A DNA stretch of 64,000 bases from an uncultured Alphaproteobacteria bacterium (GTDB lineage: Bacteria; Pseudomonadota; Alphaproteobacteria; Micropepsales; Micropepsaceae). The position numbers and the translations under genes are program-made. The stretch covers positions 62,001 through 126,000 of the forward strand of contig CAIUCH010000057.1 of assembly GCA_903897605.1 (NCBI GenBank), written 5' to 3'. Shown in pieces: positions 54,043 through 63,064 of the stretch (within the stretch, counting starts at the first letter, position 1; the number at the start of each line of letters is the position of its first letter). The notes beneath the pieces were generated by a model that did no database searches, had not been told where the DNA came from, and saw only the letters and a list, made by a program, of their open reading frames with translations.

Positions 54043-55065
54043 TCAGAAGATCTTTGCAAATTCTGCGGTATTGGCGCCATCGAAGATGAAGGGTTTGCTC
54101 ATCGGGCCCGTGCCAGCCTGGTCGAAGGTCACCGAGCCGATGCGGCCAAGCGGCACCGTGGCGCCAGGGCCCGTCTTGGCTCCGCGAGCCAGGTGAGTGG
54201 CCAGCGTGACCGCCGAATATCCCAGATCGATTGGATTCCACAGCGCAAAGCTCTTGACGCTTCCGGCATTGATATGACCGAGCAGTTCGGACGGCAGGCC
54301 AAGTCCCGTGACGAAAACCTTGCCGGTGAGGTGCTCATCCTCAATGGCCTTGGCGGCGGCGACAATACCGATGGAGGTTGGAGCCACTATGACGGCCAAA
54401 TCCGGGAAGCGTTTCAGCAGGGCCAGCGCTTCGCGATACGACTTGTCCGACAGGTCATCACCATAGACGGTCGCGACCAGTTGCAAATCTGGGTGGCGGG
54501 GCAGGGCTGATTGCATTGCCGCGATCCAGGCATTTTGGTTGGTGGCGGTGGCGGAAGCCGAGAGGATAGCAATCTTGCCCTTGCCACCGGGTGCCGCAGC
54601 CTGTGCGAGCTGCAGGCAGGTTTCCCCCACCAGCGCGTCCGAGGAGGGCGCCAGGTGAACGATACGGCCTTCCGGAGAAACCGCAGAGTCGAAGGAGATC
54701 ACCTTGATTCCGCGCTGCATCGCGCGCTTGAGCGTTGGCACCAATGCATCAGGGTCATTGGCGGCCACCGCAATGGCGTTTACTTGCTGGGCAATCAAGG
54801 TGTTCAGCACCTCGATCTGCCCCTCGGCGGTGGGCGTGCTGGGTCCGGTAAAAATCATTTGCACTTTGCCAAGTTCGGCACTGGCCTGCTCGCCGCCCTT
54901 GCGGATGGCGTCGCTATAGCCGCTGCCGAGTTGCTTGGCGACGATAGCGATGCGCAAGGGTGCGTCCTGATCGGCGGAGGCTGCGGGCTTGGAAGCATCA
55001 CAGGCCGCGAGAAAACCGCATGCAAAGACAGCAAATGCCGCGGCGCGCAGCGTCCGTGGATTCAT
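54043..55065 (-). CDS. rhaS: rhamnose ABC transporter substrate-binding lipoprotein
   Basis: A 340-residue periplasmic binding protein with a lipoprotein signal FAVFACGFLAACDAS (lipobox LAAC, Cys near 22). Features I recognise from rhizobial RhaS are LRIAIVAKQLGSGYSDAIRK, GPSTPTAEGQIEVLNTLIAQ, NAIAVAANDPDALVPTLKRA, YGDDLSDKSYREALALLKRF, VFVTGLGLPSELLGHINAG, FALWNPIDLGYSA and the end FAKIF. The family binds L-rhamnose and delivers it to the permease pair. AAGGGGAC lies upstream of ATG 55065. Rhizobial RhaS is distinct from the E. coli regulator of the same name. Confidence 0.93.
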   Translation of the reverse strand: MNPRTLRAAAFAVFACGFLAACDASKPAASADQDAPLRIAIVAKQLGSGYSDAIRKGGEQASAELGKVQMIFTGPSTPTAEGQIEVLNTLIAQQVNAIAVAANDPDALVPTLKRAMQRGIKVISFDSAVSPEGRIVHLAPSSDALVGETCLQLAQAAAPGGKGKIAILSASATATNQNAWIAAMQSALPRHPDLQLVATVYGDDLSDKSYREALALLKRFPDLAVIVAPTSIGIVAAAKAIEDEHLTGKVFVTGLGLPSELLGHINAGSVKSFALWNPIDLGYSAVTLATHLARGAKTGPGATVPLGRIGSVTFDQAGTGPMSKPFIFDGANTAEFAKIF

Positions 55066-55092
55066 CAAAAGTCCCCTTAAGTCATCGCCCGG

Positions 55093-55111
55093 TGTCATTT
55101 TGACAATGACA
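55093..55111. promoter_or_regulatory. candidate operator between rhaS and the M24-fold gene
   Basis: TGTCATTTTGACAATGACA is an inverted repeat with perfect 7-base arms (TGTCATT and AATGACA) around a 5-base centre; a nested TGTCA/TGACA pair also exists. It lies in the 100-base divergent spacer and covers the in-frame ATG at 55106, so I start the plus-strand gene at 55166. No regulator gene is adjacent. Confidence 0.55.
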
Positions 55112-55165
55112 GAGTTCCTTGCCAATTTCTATCCTCACCAACCAAGCACCGACAGGCCCGTTTCG

Positions 55166-56347
55166 ATGAACAAGGATTCGAAGCCCAGCATCCCTATCGA
55201 GGAATATCCCATCCGCTGGGCCCGCGTGCAGCAGATGATGAGATTGGAGAATCTGGACCTTTTGGTCGCCTATGCGGACGATCGCGCCGTGTTTGGCGCG
55301 GCTCACGCGCGCTGGCTGGCAAACTTTCCCGTTCATTTCGAGCCGGTGTGCGTGCTGCTGTTCCGCGAGGGGGCGCCGATCATGCTGTGCGGCCCCGAGA
55401 CCCGGGAGTATGCGCTGCTTGCCGGCCGCATCGCCGATGTACGCATTCTGGGTGAGTTTTGCCACGCAAACGAGGATTATCCCCACAGCAGGATTCAGAG
55501 CTTGGCCGAGATTGTCGCCGAAGTAATTCCTCATGCCTCGCGCGTCAAAAGAATCGGGCTGGCTGCGCGCGGACTGATGAGTGCCGACGTGCTTGCCACT
55601 TTCGAGGCAAGTTTCCGGCAGGCGGAGTGGGTTGATGTGGAGAACGCGATCTGCGATGTGCGTGCCCAAAAATCGCCGGCCGAGCTTGCGGTTATTCGCT
55701 ATGCCTATCGCATTGCTGAAGCGGGCCTGGCCGCCGCGCTGGAGACGATTCGTGTGGGTGCCACGGAACGCGAGGTCGCCGCGGAGGTGGACTCGGCAAT
55801 GCGCCGCATGGGTGCCGAAGGGACCGGCATCGACACGATCGTGGCCTGCGGTCCCAATACCCGGCCCATTCTGGCTCGTTCAACATTCCGAGCGATCCAT
55901 GCCGACGATCTCGTGCTGCTGACGATTGCGCCTCGCTACGAGGGTTATCATTCCGCTATCGGCAGGCCAGTGCTCGTCGGCAATCCGGGACGCGAAATTC
56001 GCAATGCGGTGGAGGTGGCCTGGCGCGCCCAGGAAGCCTGTTTCAAGGCAATGCGGCCTGGAGTCGAAGGTCGCAGCGTCGAGGCGGCGGGGCGGCGGGT
56101 GGTGGAGGAGGCGGGTCTTGGCCGGCATTTTTTATATTCCGGAATCCACAGTGTCGGTGTGATCGAATTTGAGCCGCCGATCTTCGGGCCCAGCAGTCCG
56201 GCCGTATTCAAGCCCGACATGGTTGTCTCCTGCGACATCCCATTGTTCGATACACCGTGGGGCGGGCTGCGCATGGAGGACGGCTTTGTGATCACCGAGA
56301 CTGGAGCGGAGCGCATTAATCACACCCCCTATCTGCTGGAGCGCTAA
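55166..56347 (+). CDS. M24-fold (creatinase/aminopeptidase P-like) protein lacking metal ligands
   Basis: A 393-residue pita-bread-fold protein. It has the creatinase N-domain and an M24 C-domain with IDTIVACGPNTRPILARS, GYHSAIGRPVLVGNPG, GIHSVGVIEFEPPIF, DMVVSCDIPLFDT and LRMEDGFVITETG. True M24 enzymes have D-x-G..GY..D..R; here the two Asp are Thr (in LLTIAPRYEG) and Ala (in YHSAIGR). The His and last Glu remain, but the first Glu is Asp in SCDIP. The protein is therefore probably not a di-metal peptidase, and may act like metal-free creatinase. ATG 55166 has AGG upstream. It is divergent to the rhamnose transporter, a link that suggests a different substrate from peptides. Confidence 0.8.
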   Translation: MNKDSKPSIPIEEYPIRWARVQQMMRLENLDLLVAYADDRAVFGAAHARWLANFPVHFEPVCVLLFREGAPIMLCGPETREYALLAGRIADVRILGEFCHANEDYPHSRIQSLAEIVAEVIPHASRVKRIGLAARGLMSADVLATFEASFRQAEWVDVENAICDVRAQKSPAELAVIRYAYRIAEAGLAAALETIRVGATEREVAAEVDSAMRRMGAEGTGIDTIVACGPNTRPILARSTFRAIHADDLVLLTIAPRYEGYHSAIGRPVLVGNPGREIRNAVEVAWRAQEACFKAMRPGVEGRSVEAAGRRVVEEAGLGRHFLYSGIHSVGVIEFEPPIFGPSSPAVFKPDMVVSCDIPLFDTPWGGLRMEDGFVITETGAERINHTPYLLER

Positions 56348-56409
56348 TTCCGGCGGCCTGCATCGCCAATATTGTCGGAGTTGGTTTTCGGAAGGGATGG
56401 GGTCAATCG

Positions 56410-58425
56410 CTATCGCGAACCCGGCACGGCTTTTGCGCCCTGGCCGCGCTCCAGATATTCAATGTACCCGAGCAAGGCCCCCCAATGATAAAAGCGGTCG
56501 CTGTTGGGAACGTCGTCGCCTGTGCCTGTGATGGCGTTATAATTCTCATGCACGTGACCATTCTTGCTCCATTCCTTTAAGAACAAGTCATAGGATTTTT
56601 GTGCCAGGCTGGCGCGCACGGACGGCTGGTCATAGTTTCGCAGCCCCAGATAGACGAGATAGTTCATCGGTCCCCATATTCTGCCTCGCCAATAATCCTG
56701 GTCGCCGAATGCCGGATCGTCCCGCGCGATGGATGGAATGACCCATGGACCCCAAAATTCCCTGGGATTTAACAGATGCTTGTCGATCATCGCCTGGGCT
56801 TGGCCCGGTGTGGCAGCATGGGCCAACATGGGATAGAAATTTGTCGGCGAAAAGCGCGTGCTGAATTCTCCGGTCTGGAGATCCTTATTGAGAAATATTC
56901 CCGCCTTCTCGTTCCAAAGAGAGCCGAGCTTGACTTTGAAGCGCGCGCTGCGGTCCTTCAATTCTTTCGCTTCGGCGGGTTTGTTCAATATTTCAGCGAT
57001 CTCGGCCAGGGCGTCGCAGTCGGCGATATACATGCTCATCAAGCCCACATCGGCGTATTTCAGCAGATGCGTCTGTGGGTCATAGGTCGCCGTGTCGTAC
57101 ATTGGACTGTTATCCAAGCCCGATTCCAGAATCGCTCCGGCGCGCGTGCCTCTGGTGTTGTCATCCAGATTTTCCGCCTTGGTGCCTATATCGCTTCCCC
57201 ATGTAAGAAAGCCTTCTATTTGGCGATGCTCTGCCCACCACCGGTTCCAGCGAAGCAGCGGCGCGAACGCATCTTCGAGAAACCATCGCTCGTGAAAAGT
57301 CTTGTACAAGCCAAGAATCGTGATTGCACCGACCGGCGGCTCCGAGCGATCATAGCTGCTCCAGCCACCGGCCCGCGCGTAATTGGGCACGAAGCCCTGC
57401 GGGGTGGCTTCGCGCAAGGTCTCGATGGCGTCCGCATAAGCCAAATCGCGATCTCCAATCGCAGCCATCGTGGCCGCGAAAAAAGTGTCCCAATCAAAGA
57501 TCACATAGCCGCCCCATCGCACGCTCCAGACCCTGCTGACAGGCGAAACGACGCGTTGCTTGCTGGGCTCATAGATCGTGTCCCAGCCCAGCGTTGTCTC
57601 AATTGCGTCCATGATCGGGCCTTTTTGGCCCGCCTGTGCGATGGACTCGCGATAGGAGGCTTGATGCCGCGCGATAGCCACCTGGATCTGCGCCAATGTG
57701 AGGCGTTTACCCGTGCTGATACCGACCGGTCGAACCAAGTCGGCCGCGAAATATGGTCCACCAACAGGAAGATCGATATATCCGCTTCCCGTCTTGGATG
57801 CCTGGTCCGTGCAGGTGCAATAGATCGGAACAATGCGGGAGGTGCCGTGCGCTTCGATGAAGTCCGTGTGTTTCATCACCGAACCGGGCTGGTTCCAAAG
57901 GAAGTCGACGGAAAAGACGATCGTTGCCGGGAGCGCGGAATTGGCTGTTGATTCCAACGGGGTCGCCAGCACGACCAGATCGCCCGCTTCTCTTGCGCTC
58001 TGCAGGCGCCAGTTGTGACCCTTCCATGATATCCGAAGGTCCGTATAGCTGCCGTCCCAGGTATGCGGTCCCGGAATCACTTGTTCCGCGCCCGGCTCCA
58101 ACCTGCCTATCAGCGCGTCCTTGAGAAAAGCGTCGGAGGACTCAGTGGTATTGTGTTTGAGCCCGGCATGAATGGCGAGCCCGTCGGGTAGCAGCACCTG
58201 CGTCGTTACGCTGTTCACGTCCCACGAATTCCAGCCTTGGGCCAAACGGTGTTGCAATTGCCGATAGTTCGCGGATGGTTCGTCGGCATTGCGAATGCCA
58301 CTCGCCAACCTCGACATTTGTCGCGGCGAAGCAGGGTGGCGGACTTGGGCCATGGCGGGTAAATCGCGATCGGCAATCAACAGGGCAGGAATTAAACAGC
58401 TTAGCGCTATTAAGACTGCCTTCAT
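56410..58425 (-). CDS. exported GH63/trehalase-like glycosidase (clan GH-G)
   Basis: A 671-residue exported enzyme with signal peptide MKAVLIALSCLIPALLIA; GGGGAC lies ahead of ATG 58425, and ATG 58437 is an alternative. The N-terminal beta domain has RLAQGWNSWDVNSVTTQVLL, and the (alpha/alpha)6 domain has WGGYVIFDWDTFFAATMAAI, LESGLDNSPMYD with a likely catalytic Asp, DVGLMSMYIADCDALAEIAE, WRGRIWGPMNYLVYLGL and GHVHENYNAITGTGDD with the likely catalytic Glu. This matches GH63-type and YgjK-like enzymes, which remove glucose or mannose from oligosaccharides. It is convergent with the M24 gene. The substrate is not known. Confidence 0.85.
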   Translation of the reverse strand: MKAVLIALSCLIPALLIADRDLPAMAQVRHPASPRQMSRLASGIRNADEPSANYRQLQHRLAQGWNSWDVNSVTTQVLLPDGLAIHAGLKHNTTESSDAFLKDALIGRLEPGAEQVIPGPHTWDGSYTDLRISWKGHNWRLQSAREAGDLVVLATPLESTANSALPATIVFSVDFLWNQPGSVMKHTDFIEAHGTSRIVPIYCTCTDQASKTGSGYIDLPVGGPYFAADLVRPVGISTGKRLTLAQIQVAIARHQASYRESIAQAGQKGPIMDAIETTLGWDTIYEPSKQRVVSPVSRVWSVRWGGYVIFDWDTFFAATMAAIGDRDLAYADAIETLREATPQGFVPNYARAGGWSSYDRSEPPVGAITILGLYKTFHERWFLEDAFAPLLRWNRWWAEHRQIEGFLTWGSDIGTKAENLDDNTRGTRAGAILESGLDNSPMYDTATYDPQTHLLKYADVGLMSMYIADCDALAEIAEILNKPAEAKELKDRSARFKVKLGSLWNEKAGIFLNKDLQTGEFSTRFSPTNFYPMLAHAATPGQAQAMIDKHLLNPREFWGPWVIPSIARDDPAFGDQDYWRGRIWGPMNYLVYLGLRNYDQPSVRASLAQKSYDLFLKEWSKNGHVHENYNAITGTGDDVPNSDRFYHWGALLGYIEYLERGQGAKAVPGSR

Positions 58426-58882
58426 CTTGGTCCCCATTACTCAATCCCTTGCCCAGTGGATGACTGCGGTCCTGGGCGCAGCGCTGGAGCGCTGACCTCA
58501 TTTCGCAGGGACGAATTCCCGGATGCAAACGATAACCGCAAACCATCGAATGGAGTCGAGCGGAAAGGGCGACTGAGATTGTTCGAGAACATGTCGGTTG
58601 TGGGTACAATCCGGCGCCAACCGGTCTCCACTTGGAAAGCCCTGAACATCAGGGAAATAGCGGGGAATTTGCGAAGTTGGACGCCCTGCGCTAGCGGACC
58701 TGACAGGATTATGCTTTTAATTCAAAAGCTTATGCTCGTTTCGGCCATCAAAATGGCGGGAAAATTTGTGCTTGGGCGGTTGGATTTGTCAGCGCTTGAT
58801 GGCATCGCGAACAGGCAGGCAAAGCGCAAAAGGGCGCGGGCAGCCCAGTTAGGCAGGTTCGCGCCGTACTTACCGCCGACGT
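58426..58882. other. intergenic region, no gene seen
   Basis: This 457-base gap lies between the GH63-like gene start and the thiolase stop, both on the minus strand. It should contain the promoter of the GH63-like gene. The plus-strand 168-codon frame at 58456-58962 runs into the thiolase antisense and has no family resemblance. No hairpin or RNA gene was recognised. Confidence 0.5.
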
Positions 58883-60058
58883 TTATGCGGCCGTCACAAT
58901 TTCGAGCGCGATCGCTATGGCCTCACCGCCGCCGATGCAAAGGCTGGCGATCCCGCGCTTGAGGTTTCGTATCCTCAGCGCTGCGATGAGCGTGGCCATT
59001 ATTCGCGCGCCGGAGGCGCCAATGGGATGACCAAGGGCGCAGGCTCCGCCATGCACGTTGATGCGGTCGGCCGCGATATCAAGTTCCTGCATTGCGATCA
59101 GCGCCACCACCGCGAAGGCTTCATTGATTTCGAACAGATCCACATCGTTGACGCGCCATCCAATGCGGTCGAGCAGTTTGCGGATGGCGAACACGGGCGC
59201 GGTGGTAAACAAGGCCGGCGCCTGGGCATGCGTGGCATGACCGACGATGCGCGCGATAGGCGCGGCGCCCATGTCGTCGGCATTGCGCTTGCGCATCAGC
59301 ACAAGCGCCGCCGCGCCATCCGAGATCGAGGCGGAGCTGGCGGCGGTGATGGTGCCGTCCGGTGCGAAGGCCGGCTTGAGGAAGGGAATTTTATCCGGTT
59401 TCGCGCGGCCGGGCTGCTCATCGATGCGGACGGTTTGCGTGCCGGCGACGACCGGCACGATCTCCCCGTCGAATGCCCCGCTTGCTTGCGCCGATTTTGC
59501 GCGATCAAGCGATCGCAAAGCGTATTCATCCTGGGCGGCGCGGCTTATCTGATAATTGCGCGCGGTTTCCTCGGCGAAGGCACCCATCGGCTTGCCGGTC
59601 TCGTAGGCGTCCTCCAGCCCATCCAGCAGCATGGAATCCTTTGCGCTGTCGTGACCGAAACGTGCGCCGCGGCGATGCCGGGCCAGCAGATAGGGCGCAT
59701 TGGTCATGCTCTCCATCCCACCCGCGACCACACAATCGGCGCTGGCGGCCGCCAGCATGTCGTGCGCCAGGATGGCGGCCTGCATGCCGGAGCCGCACAT
59801 CTTGTTGACGGTCATGGCGGGAACTTGTTCGCCCAGCCCCGCGCCCAATCCCGCCTGCCGTGCCGGCGCCTGGCCCTGACCGGCGGAAAGCACGCAGCCC
59901 ATCACGATTTGGTCGATGGTTGGCGTGCCGGCGCGCCTGACGGCCTCGCGCACCGCCGCCGCCCCCAATTCGCTAGCCTTGAGATCCGCGAACACGCCCT
60001 GCAGGCCACCCATGGGCGTGCGGGCAAAGCCGGTGATGACAATCGGATCGGCGGTCAT
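58883..60058 (-). CDS. acetyl-CoA C-acyltransferase (thiolase)
   Basis: A 391-residue thiolase. The nucleophile Cys is in NKMCGSGMQAAI near 88; the late His is in NVHGGACALGHPIGASGARI near 347 and the second Cys in SLCIGGGEAI near 377. Usual length and motif order for the biosynthetic or degradative thiolase family. Acetyl-CoA or propionyl-CoA formation from the terminal ketoacyl-CoA of branched-chain degradation is likely. Its start overlaps the acyl-CoA dehydrogenase stop by 4 bases. Confidence 0.93.
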   Translation of the reverse strand: MTADPIVITGFARTPMGGLQGVFADLKASELGAAAVREAVRRAGTPTIDQIVMGCVLSAGQGQAPARQAGLGAGLGEQVPAMTVNKMCGSGMQAAILAHDMLAAASADCVVAGGMESMTNAPYLLARHRRGARFGHDSAKDSMLLDGLEDAYETGKPMGAFAEETARNYQISRAAQDEYALRSLDRAKSAQASGAFDGEIVPVVAGTQTVRIDEQPGRAKPDKIPFLKPAFAPDGTITAASSASISDGAAALVLMRKRNADDMGAAPIARIVGHATHAQAPALFTTAPVFAIRKLLDRIGWRVNDVDLFEINEAFAVVALIAMQELDIAADRINVHGGACALGHPIGASGARIMATLIAALRIRNLKRGIASLCIGGGEAIAIALEIVTAA

Positions 60059-61197
60059 GGTCCATCTCTTTCCAGCGCACGGGCGATCACAAGGCGCTGA
60101 ATGTCGGAAGTGCCTTCATAGATCTGGCAGACCCGCACATCGCGATAAATTTTCGCAAGGCCGAACTCCTCCAGATAGCCATAGCCGCCCAATGTCTGGA
60201 TCGCGCCGGAGCAGACCGCCTCGGCGGTTTCGGAGGCGACAAGCTTGGCCATGGAGGCTTCGGTAAGGCAGGCAAGCTTGGCATCCTTGCGTGCGGCGGC
60301 ATGCAGAACCAGTTGTTGCGCGGCTTCCAGGCGCGCGGCCAGGTCCGCCAGGCGAAAGCCGACGGCCTGGTGCTGGATGATGGGTTTGCCGAAGCTTTTG
60401 CGCTCGCGGGCGTATCGGGTCGCCACATCGAGCGCGGCGCGCGCCATGCCGACGCTTTGCGCCGCGATGCCGATACGACCTGCTTCCAAATTCGCCAGCG
60501 CGATCGCATAGCCCGCGCCGGGCTCGCCCAGCCGCAAATCATCCTCAAGAACCAGATTTTCGAACCGCAGCGCGCACGTGTCCGAGGCGCCCTGACCCAA
60601 TTTATGTTCCACCTTGTCGACGTGATAGCCGGGCCTGTCGGTGGGCACCAGAAAGGCGGTAATGCCGCGCTTGCCGGCGGCAGGGTCGGTCACCGCGAAA
60701 ACGATGGCGAGAGCAGCGATGCGCCCCGAGGTGATGAATTGCTTGGCGCCGTTCAGGACATAACCATTTGCTTGCCGTACCGCACGACTGCGGATGGCGG
60801 CAGCATCGGACCCCGCATCCGCTTCGGTCAAGGCAAAAGCGCCGATGGCGCGGCCGCCAACCAGCGCGGGCAGAAATCGTTCGCGCTGGTCCGGACTGCC
60901 ATAATTCGCCAATGCGGAAACGACAAAACTGTTCTGGACGCTGACAATGGTGGACAAGGCGCCATCGGCCGCGGCCAACTCCATCAGCGCAACCGCATAA
61001 GACACCATGTCGGTGCCGGTCCCGCCCAATTCCTCCGCCAGGGTCATGCCCATCAGGCCAAGCGATGCCAGTTGTGTGAACAACTCCGGCGGATAGCCGC
61101 CCGCAGCTTCGAAGGCGCGGGCCTGGGGGCGGATGCGGTCCTGCGCGAATTCCCGCACCGCATCCTGGATCGCGCGTTGGGTTTCATTGAGCAGCAT
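60055..61197 (-). CDS. acyl-CoA dehydrogenase
   Basis: A 380-residue FAD-dependent acyl-CoA dehydrogenase. FALTEADAGSDAAAIRSRAV near 127 is the family signature, and NGAKQFITSGRIAALAIVFA follows. QTLGGYGYLEEFGLAKIYRD and QIYEGTSDIQRLVIARALER near 360 contain the catalytic Glu of the YEGTS motif. It is translationally coupled to the thiolase gene. With the BCKDH genes beside it, branched-chain acyl-CoA (isobutyryl- or 2-methylbutyryl-CoA) is the likely substrate. Confidence 0.93.
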   Translation of the reverse strand: MLLNETQRAIQDAVREFAQDRIRPQARAFEAAGGYPPELFTQLASLGLMGMTLAEELGGTGTDMVSYAVALMELAAADGALSTIVSVQNSFVVSALANYGSPDQRERFLPALVGGRAIGAFALTEADAGSDAAAIRSRAVRQANGYVLNGAKQFITSGRIAALAIVFAVTDPAAGKRGITAFLVPTDRPGYHVDKVEHKLGQGASDTCALRFENLVLEDDLRLGEPGAGYAIALANLEAGRIGIAAQSVGMARAALDVATRYARERKSFGKPIIQHQAVGFRLADLAARLEAAQQLVLHAAARKDAKLACLTEASMAKLVASETAEAVCSGAIQTLGGYGYLEEFGLAKIYRDVRVCQIYEGTSDIQRLVIARALERDGP

Positions 61198-61235
61198 CGG
61201 ACCAGCGTTCCGTCTTTTCGCCGCGGGACTTTACG

Positions 61236-61688
61236 TTAGATCGGCAGTCGCGTGGTATTCTTTACGCACTTCAAGGCGAAATGGGAATTCACCGATGCCA
61301 CGCCGGGAAAATGCAGCAGCACCTTCTTCAGAAGATGCTCGTATGCATCGATGCTTCCCACCACGATACGGACCGCGTAATCGCTTTCGCCGCCCATGGT
61401 GAAACATTCCACGACTTCCGGCCGGTCGCGCGCCGCCTGTTCGAACGCCAGCAGCGTGTCTTCGTCATGGGCCTTCAGGCGGATATTCGCCAGCACGGTG
61501 ACCGCGAGCCCCATCACTTCGGGATCCAGGATCACGGCACGCTCACGAATGGCGCCGCGTTCCTCCAATTGCTTCACCCGTCGCCAGCAGGGTGTGTGGG
61601 AAAGGCCGACCTTCTGCGCCAGATCCACCATCGAGATGCCCGGACTATCTTGAAGGCCCCTTAGAATTTTCAGATCTATCTCATCCAT
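61236..61688 (-). CDS. bkdR: Lrp/AsnC-family regulator, probable BkdR
   Basis: A 150-residue feast/famine regulator. Its helix-turn-helix is in MVDLAQKVGLSHTPCWRRVK near 20, after MDEIDLKILRGLQDSPGI; the RAM effector domain has RPEVVECFTMGGESDYAVRI. The ORF is open further left to 61904 but the ATG at 61688 matches the family length. It is 38 bases from the acyl-CoA dehydrogenase and probably in one operon with it. It is divergent to the BCKDH E1 genes, as bkdR is in Pseudomonas, where branched-chain amino acids are the effectors. An inverted repeat lies directly upstream. Confidence 0.88.
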   Translation of the reverse strand: MDEIDLKILRGLQDSPGISMVDLAQKVGLSHTPCWRRVKQLEERGAIRERAVILDPEVMGLAVTVLANIRLKAHDEDTLLAFEQAARDRPEVVECFTMGGESDYAVRIVVGSIDAYEHLLKKVLLHFPGVASVNSHFALKCVKNTTRLPI

Positions 61689-61732
61689 GGAATAGTATCC
61701 TAATATATTCTTCTTTCTGAGAATACTATTCC
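61689..61732. promoter_or_regulatory. inverted repeat in the bkdR/bkdA1 divergent region
   Basis: GGAATAGTAT at 61689-61698 and its exact complement ATACTATTCC at 61723-61732 bracket a 24-base AT-rich centre. The left arm abuts the regulator start codon. The position fits an Lrp site that represses its own gene and activates the divergent BCKDH genes. Confidence 0.6.
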
Positions 61733-61835
61733 AAATAAATGCTTTTGCCAGCAAAAATAGCAATTTCAATCCCGGGCAGTTGTGAGACCTTGTTTGAGGA
61801 TGTTCGTATAGACACCAAACGCGTGGGTTCCTGCC

Positions 61836-63062
61836 ATGTGTCCTTTCGATTTGCACATTCCTGCACCTCCCACACGCCCCGGCGATGAGCCGGATTTCAG
61901 CCATCTTGTGATTCCGCCGCCGGGCGCCGTCCCGCGTCCCGAAGCGGACGTCAACGCTTCATCCGAAAGTCTTCGCGATACCGCGTATGGCCTGATCCGG
62001 GTGCTGGATAATCAGGGCCACGCCGCCGGTCCCTGGGCGCCGCGGATCGCACCGGAAAAGCTGCGTCAGGGCTTGCGCGCCATGCTGCTGACGCGGCTGT
62101 TCGAAGACCGCATGTTCCGCTCCCATCGCCAAGGCAAGACGAGCTTCTTCATGAAATCCACCGGCGAGGAAGCGATCGGCGCCGCCCAATCGATGGTGCT
62201 GGGACCGCGCGACATGTGTTTCCCCACCTATCGCGTTCTCTCCTGGCTGATGGCGCGGGGCTACCCGCTGATCGATCTGGTCAACCAGATTTTCTCCAAT
62301 GAAAAAGATCCGCTGAAGGGCCGCCAGCTCCCCATTCTTTATTCGGCGCGCGATTACGGTTTCTATTCGCTCTCCGGCAATCTCGGCAGCCGCTTCGGCC
62401 ATGCCGTGGGCTGGGCGATGGCCAGCGCCTACAAAAATGACGACAGCCTGGCATTGGCCTATATCGGCGAAGGCTCCACCGCCGAAGGCGATTTTCACGA
62501 GGCACTGACATTTGCTTCGGTCTATCACGCCCCGGTCATTCTCTGCGTCACCAACAATCAGTGGGCGATTTCCTCCTATGCCGGCATTGCGGGTGCGGAA
62601 GAAACCACTTTCGCGGCCAAGGCTGCCGGTTATGGTCTGCCGGGGCTTCGGGTCGACGGCAATGATTTCCTGGCGGTGTGGGCGGCGACGGAATGGGCGA
62701 TGGCGCGGGCGCGCGCCAATCGGGGTGCCACCCTGATCGAATTCTTCACCTATCGCGTCGCCGGTCATTCGACCAGCGACGATCCCGCCCGCTATCGCCC
62801 CGCCGATGAAGGCTCGCAATGGCCTCTGGGCGATCCCATCGCCCGCTTGAAGCAGCATTTGATCGCCATCGGCGAATGGGACGAGGCCCGCCATGTCCAA
62901 TGCGAGGCGGAGCTTGTCGACACGGTGCGAACCACCGCAAAGGAAGGTGAGGCGGTGGGGACCCTCGGCCACTCGAAGCCACCAGTGTCGGAGATGTTCG
63001 AAGGCGTGTTCGAGACGCCCGACTGGCGCGTGCGCGAGCAGCGCAAGGAACTCGGGGTCTGA
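61836..63062 (+). CDS. bkdA1: branched-chain 2-oxoacid dehydrogenase E1 alpha
   Basis: A 408-residue ThDP-binding E1 alpha subunit. The N terminus carries the family's extended Pro-rich PPPGAVPRPEADV segment. RGLFEDRMFRSHRQGKTSFF near 90, TGEEAIGAAQSMVLGPRDMC near 108, SGNLGSRFGHAVGWAMA near 182 and the ThDP motif AYIGEGSTAEGDFHEALTFA with NNQWAISS near 208-240 are clear. TYRVAGHSTSDDPARYR near 305 has the phosphorylation-loop region of the eukaryotic homologue. It oxidatively decarboxylates 2-oxoisovalerate-type acids and lies 3 bases from the E1 beta start. Confidence 0.95.
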   Translation: MCPFDLHIPAPPTRPGDEPDFSHLVIPPPGAVPRPEADVNASSESLRDTAYGLIRVLDNQGHAAGPWAPRIAPEKLRQGLRAMLLTRLFEDRMFRSHRQGKTSFFMKSTGEEAIGAAQSMVLGPRDMCFPTYRVLSWLMARGYPLIDLVNQIFSNEKDPLKGRQLPILYSARDYGFYSLSGNLGSRFGHAVGWAMASAYKNDDSLALAYIGEGSTAEGDFHEALTFASVYHAPVILCVTNNQWAISSYAGIAGAEETTFAAKAAGYGLPGLRVDGNDFLAVWAATEWAMARARANRGATLIEFFTYRVAGHSTSDDPARYRPADEGSQWPLGDPIARLKQHLIAIGEWDEARHVQCEAELVDTVRTTAKEGEAVGTLGHSKPPVSEMFEGVFETPDWRVREQRKELGV

Positions 63063-63064
63063 CC

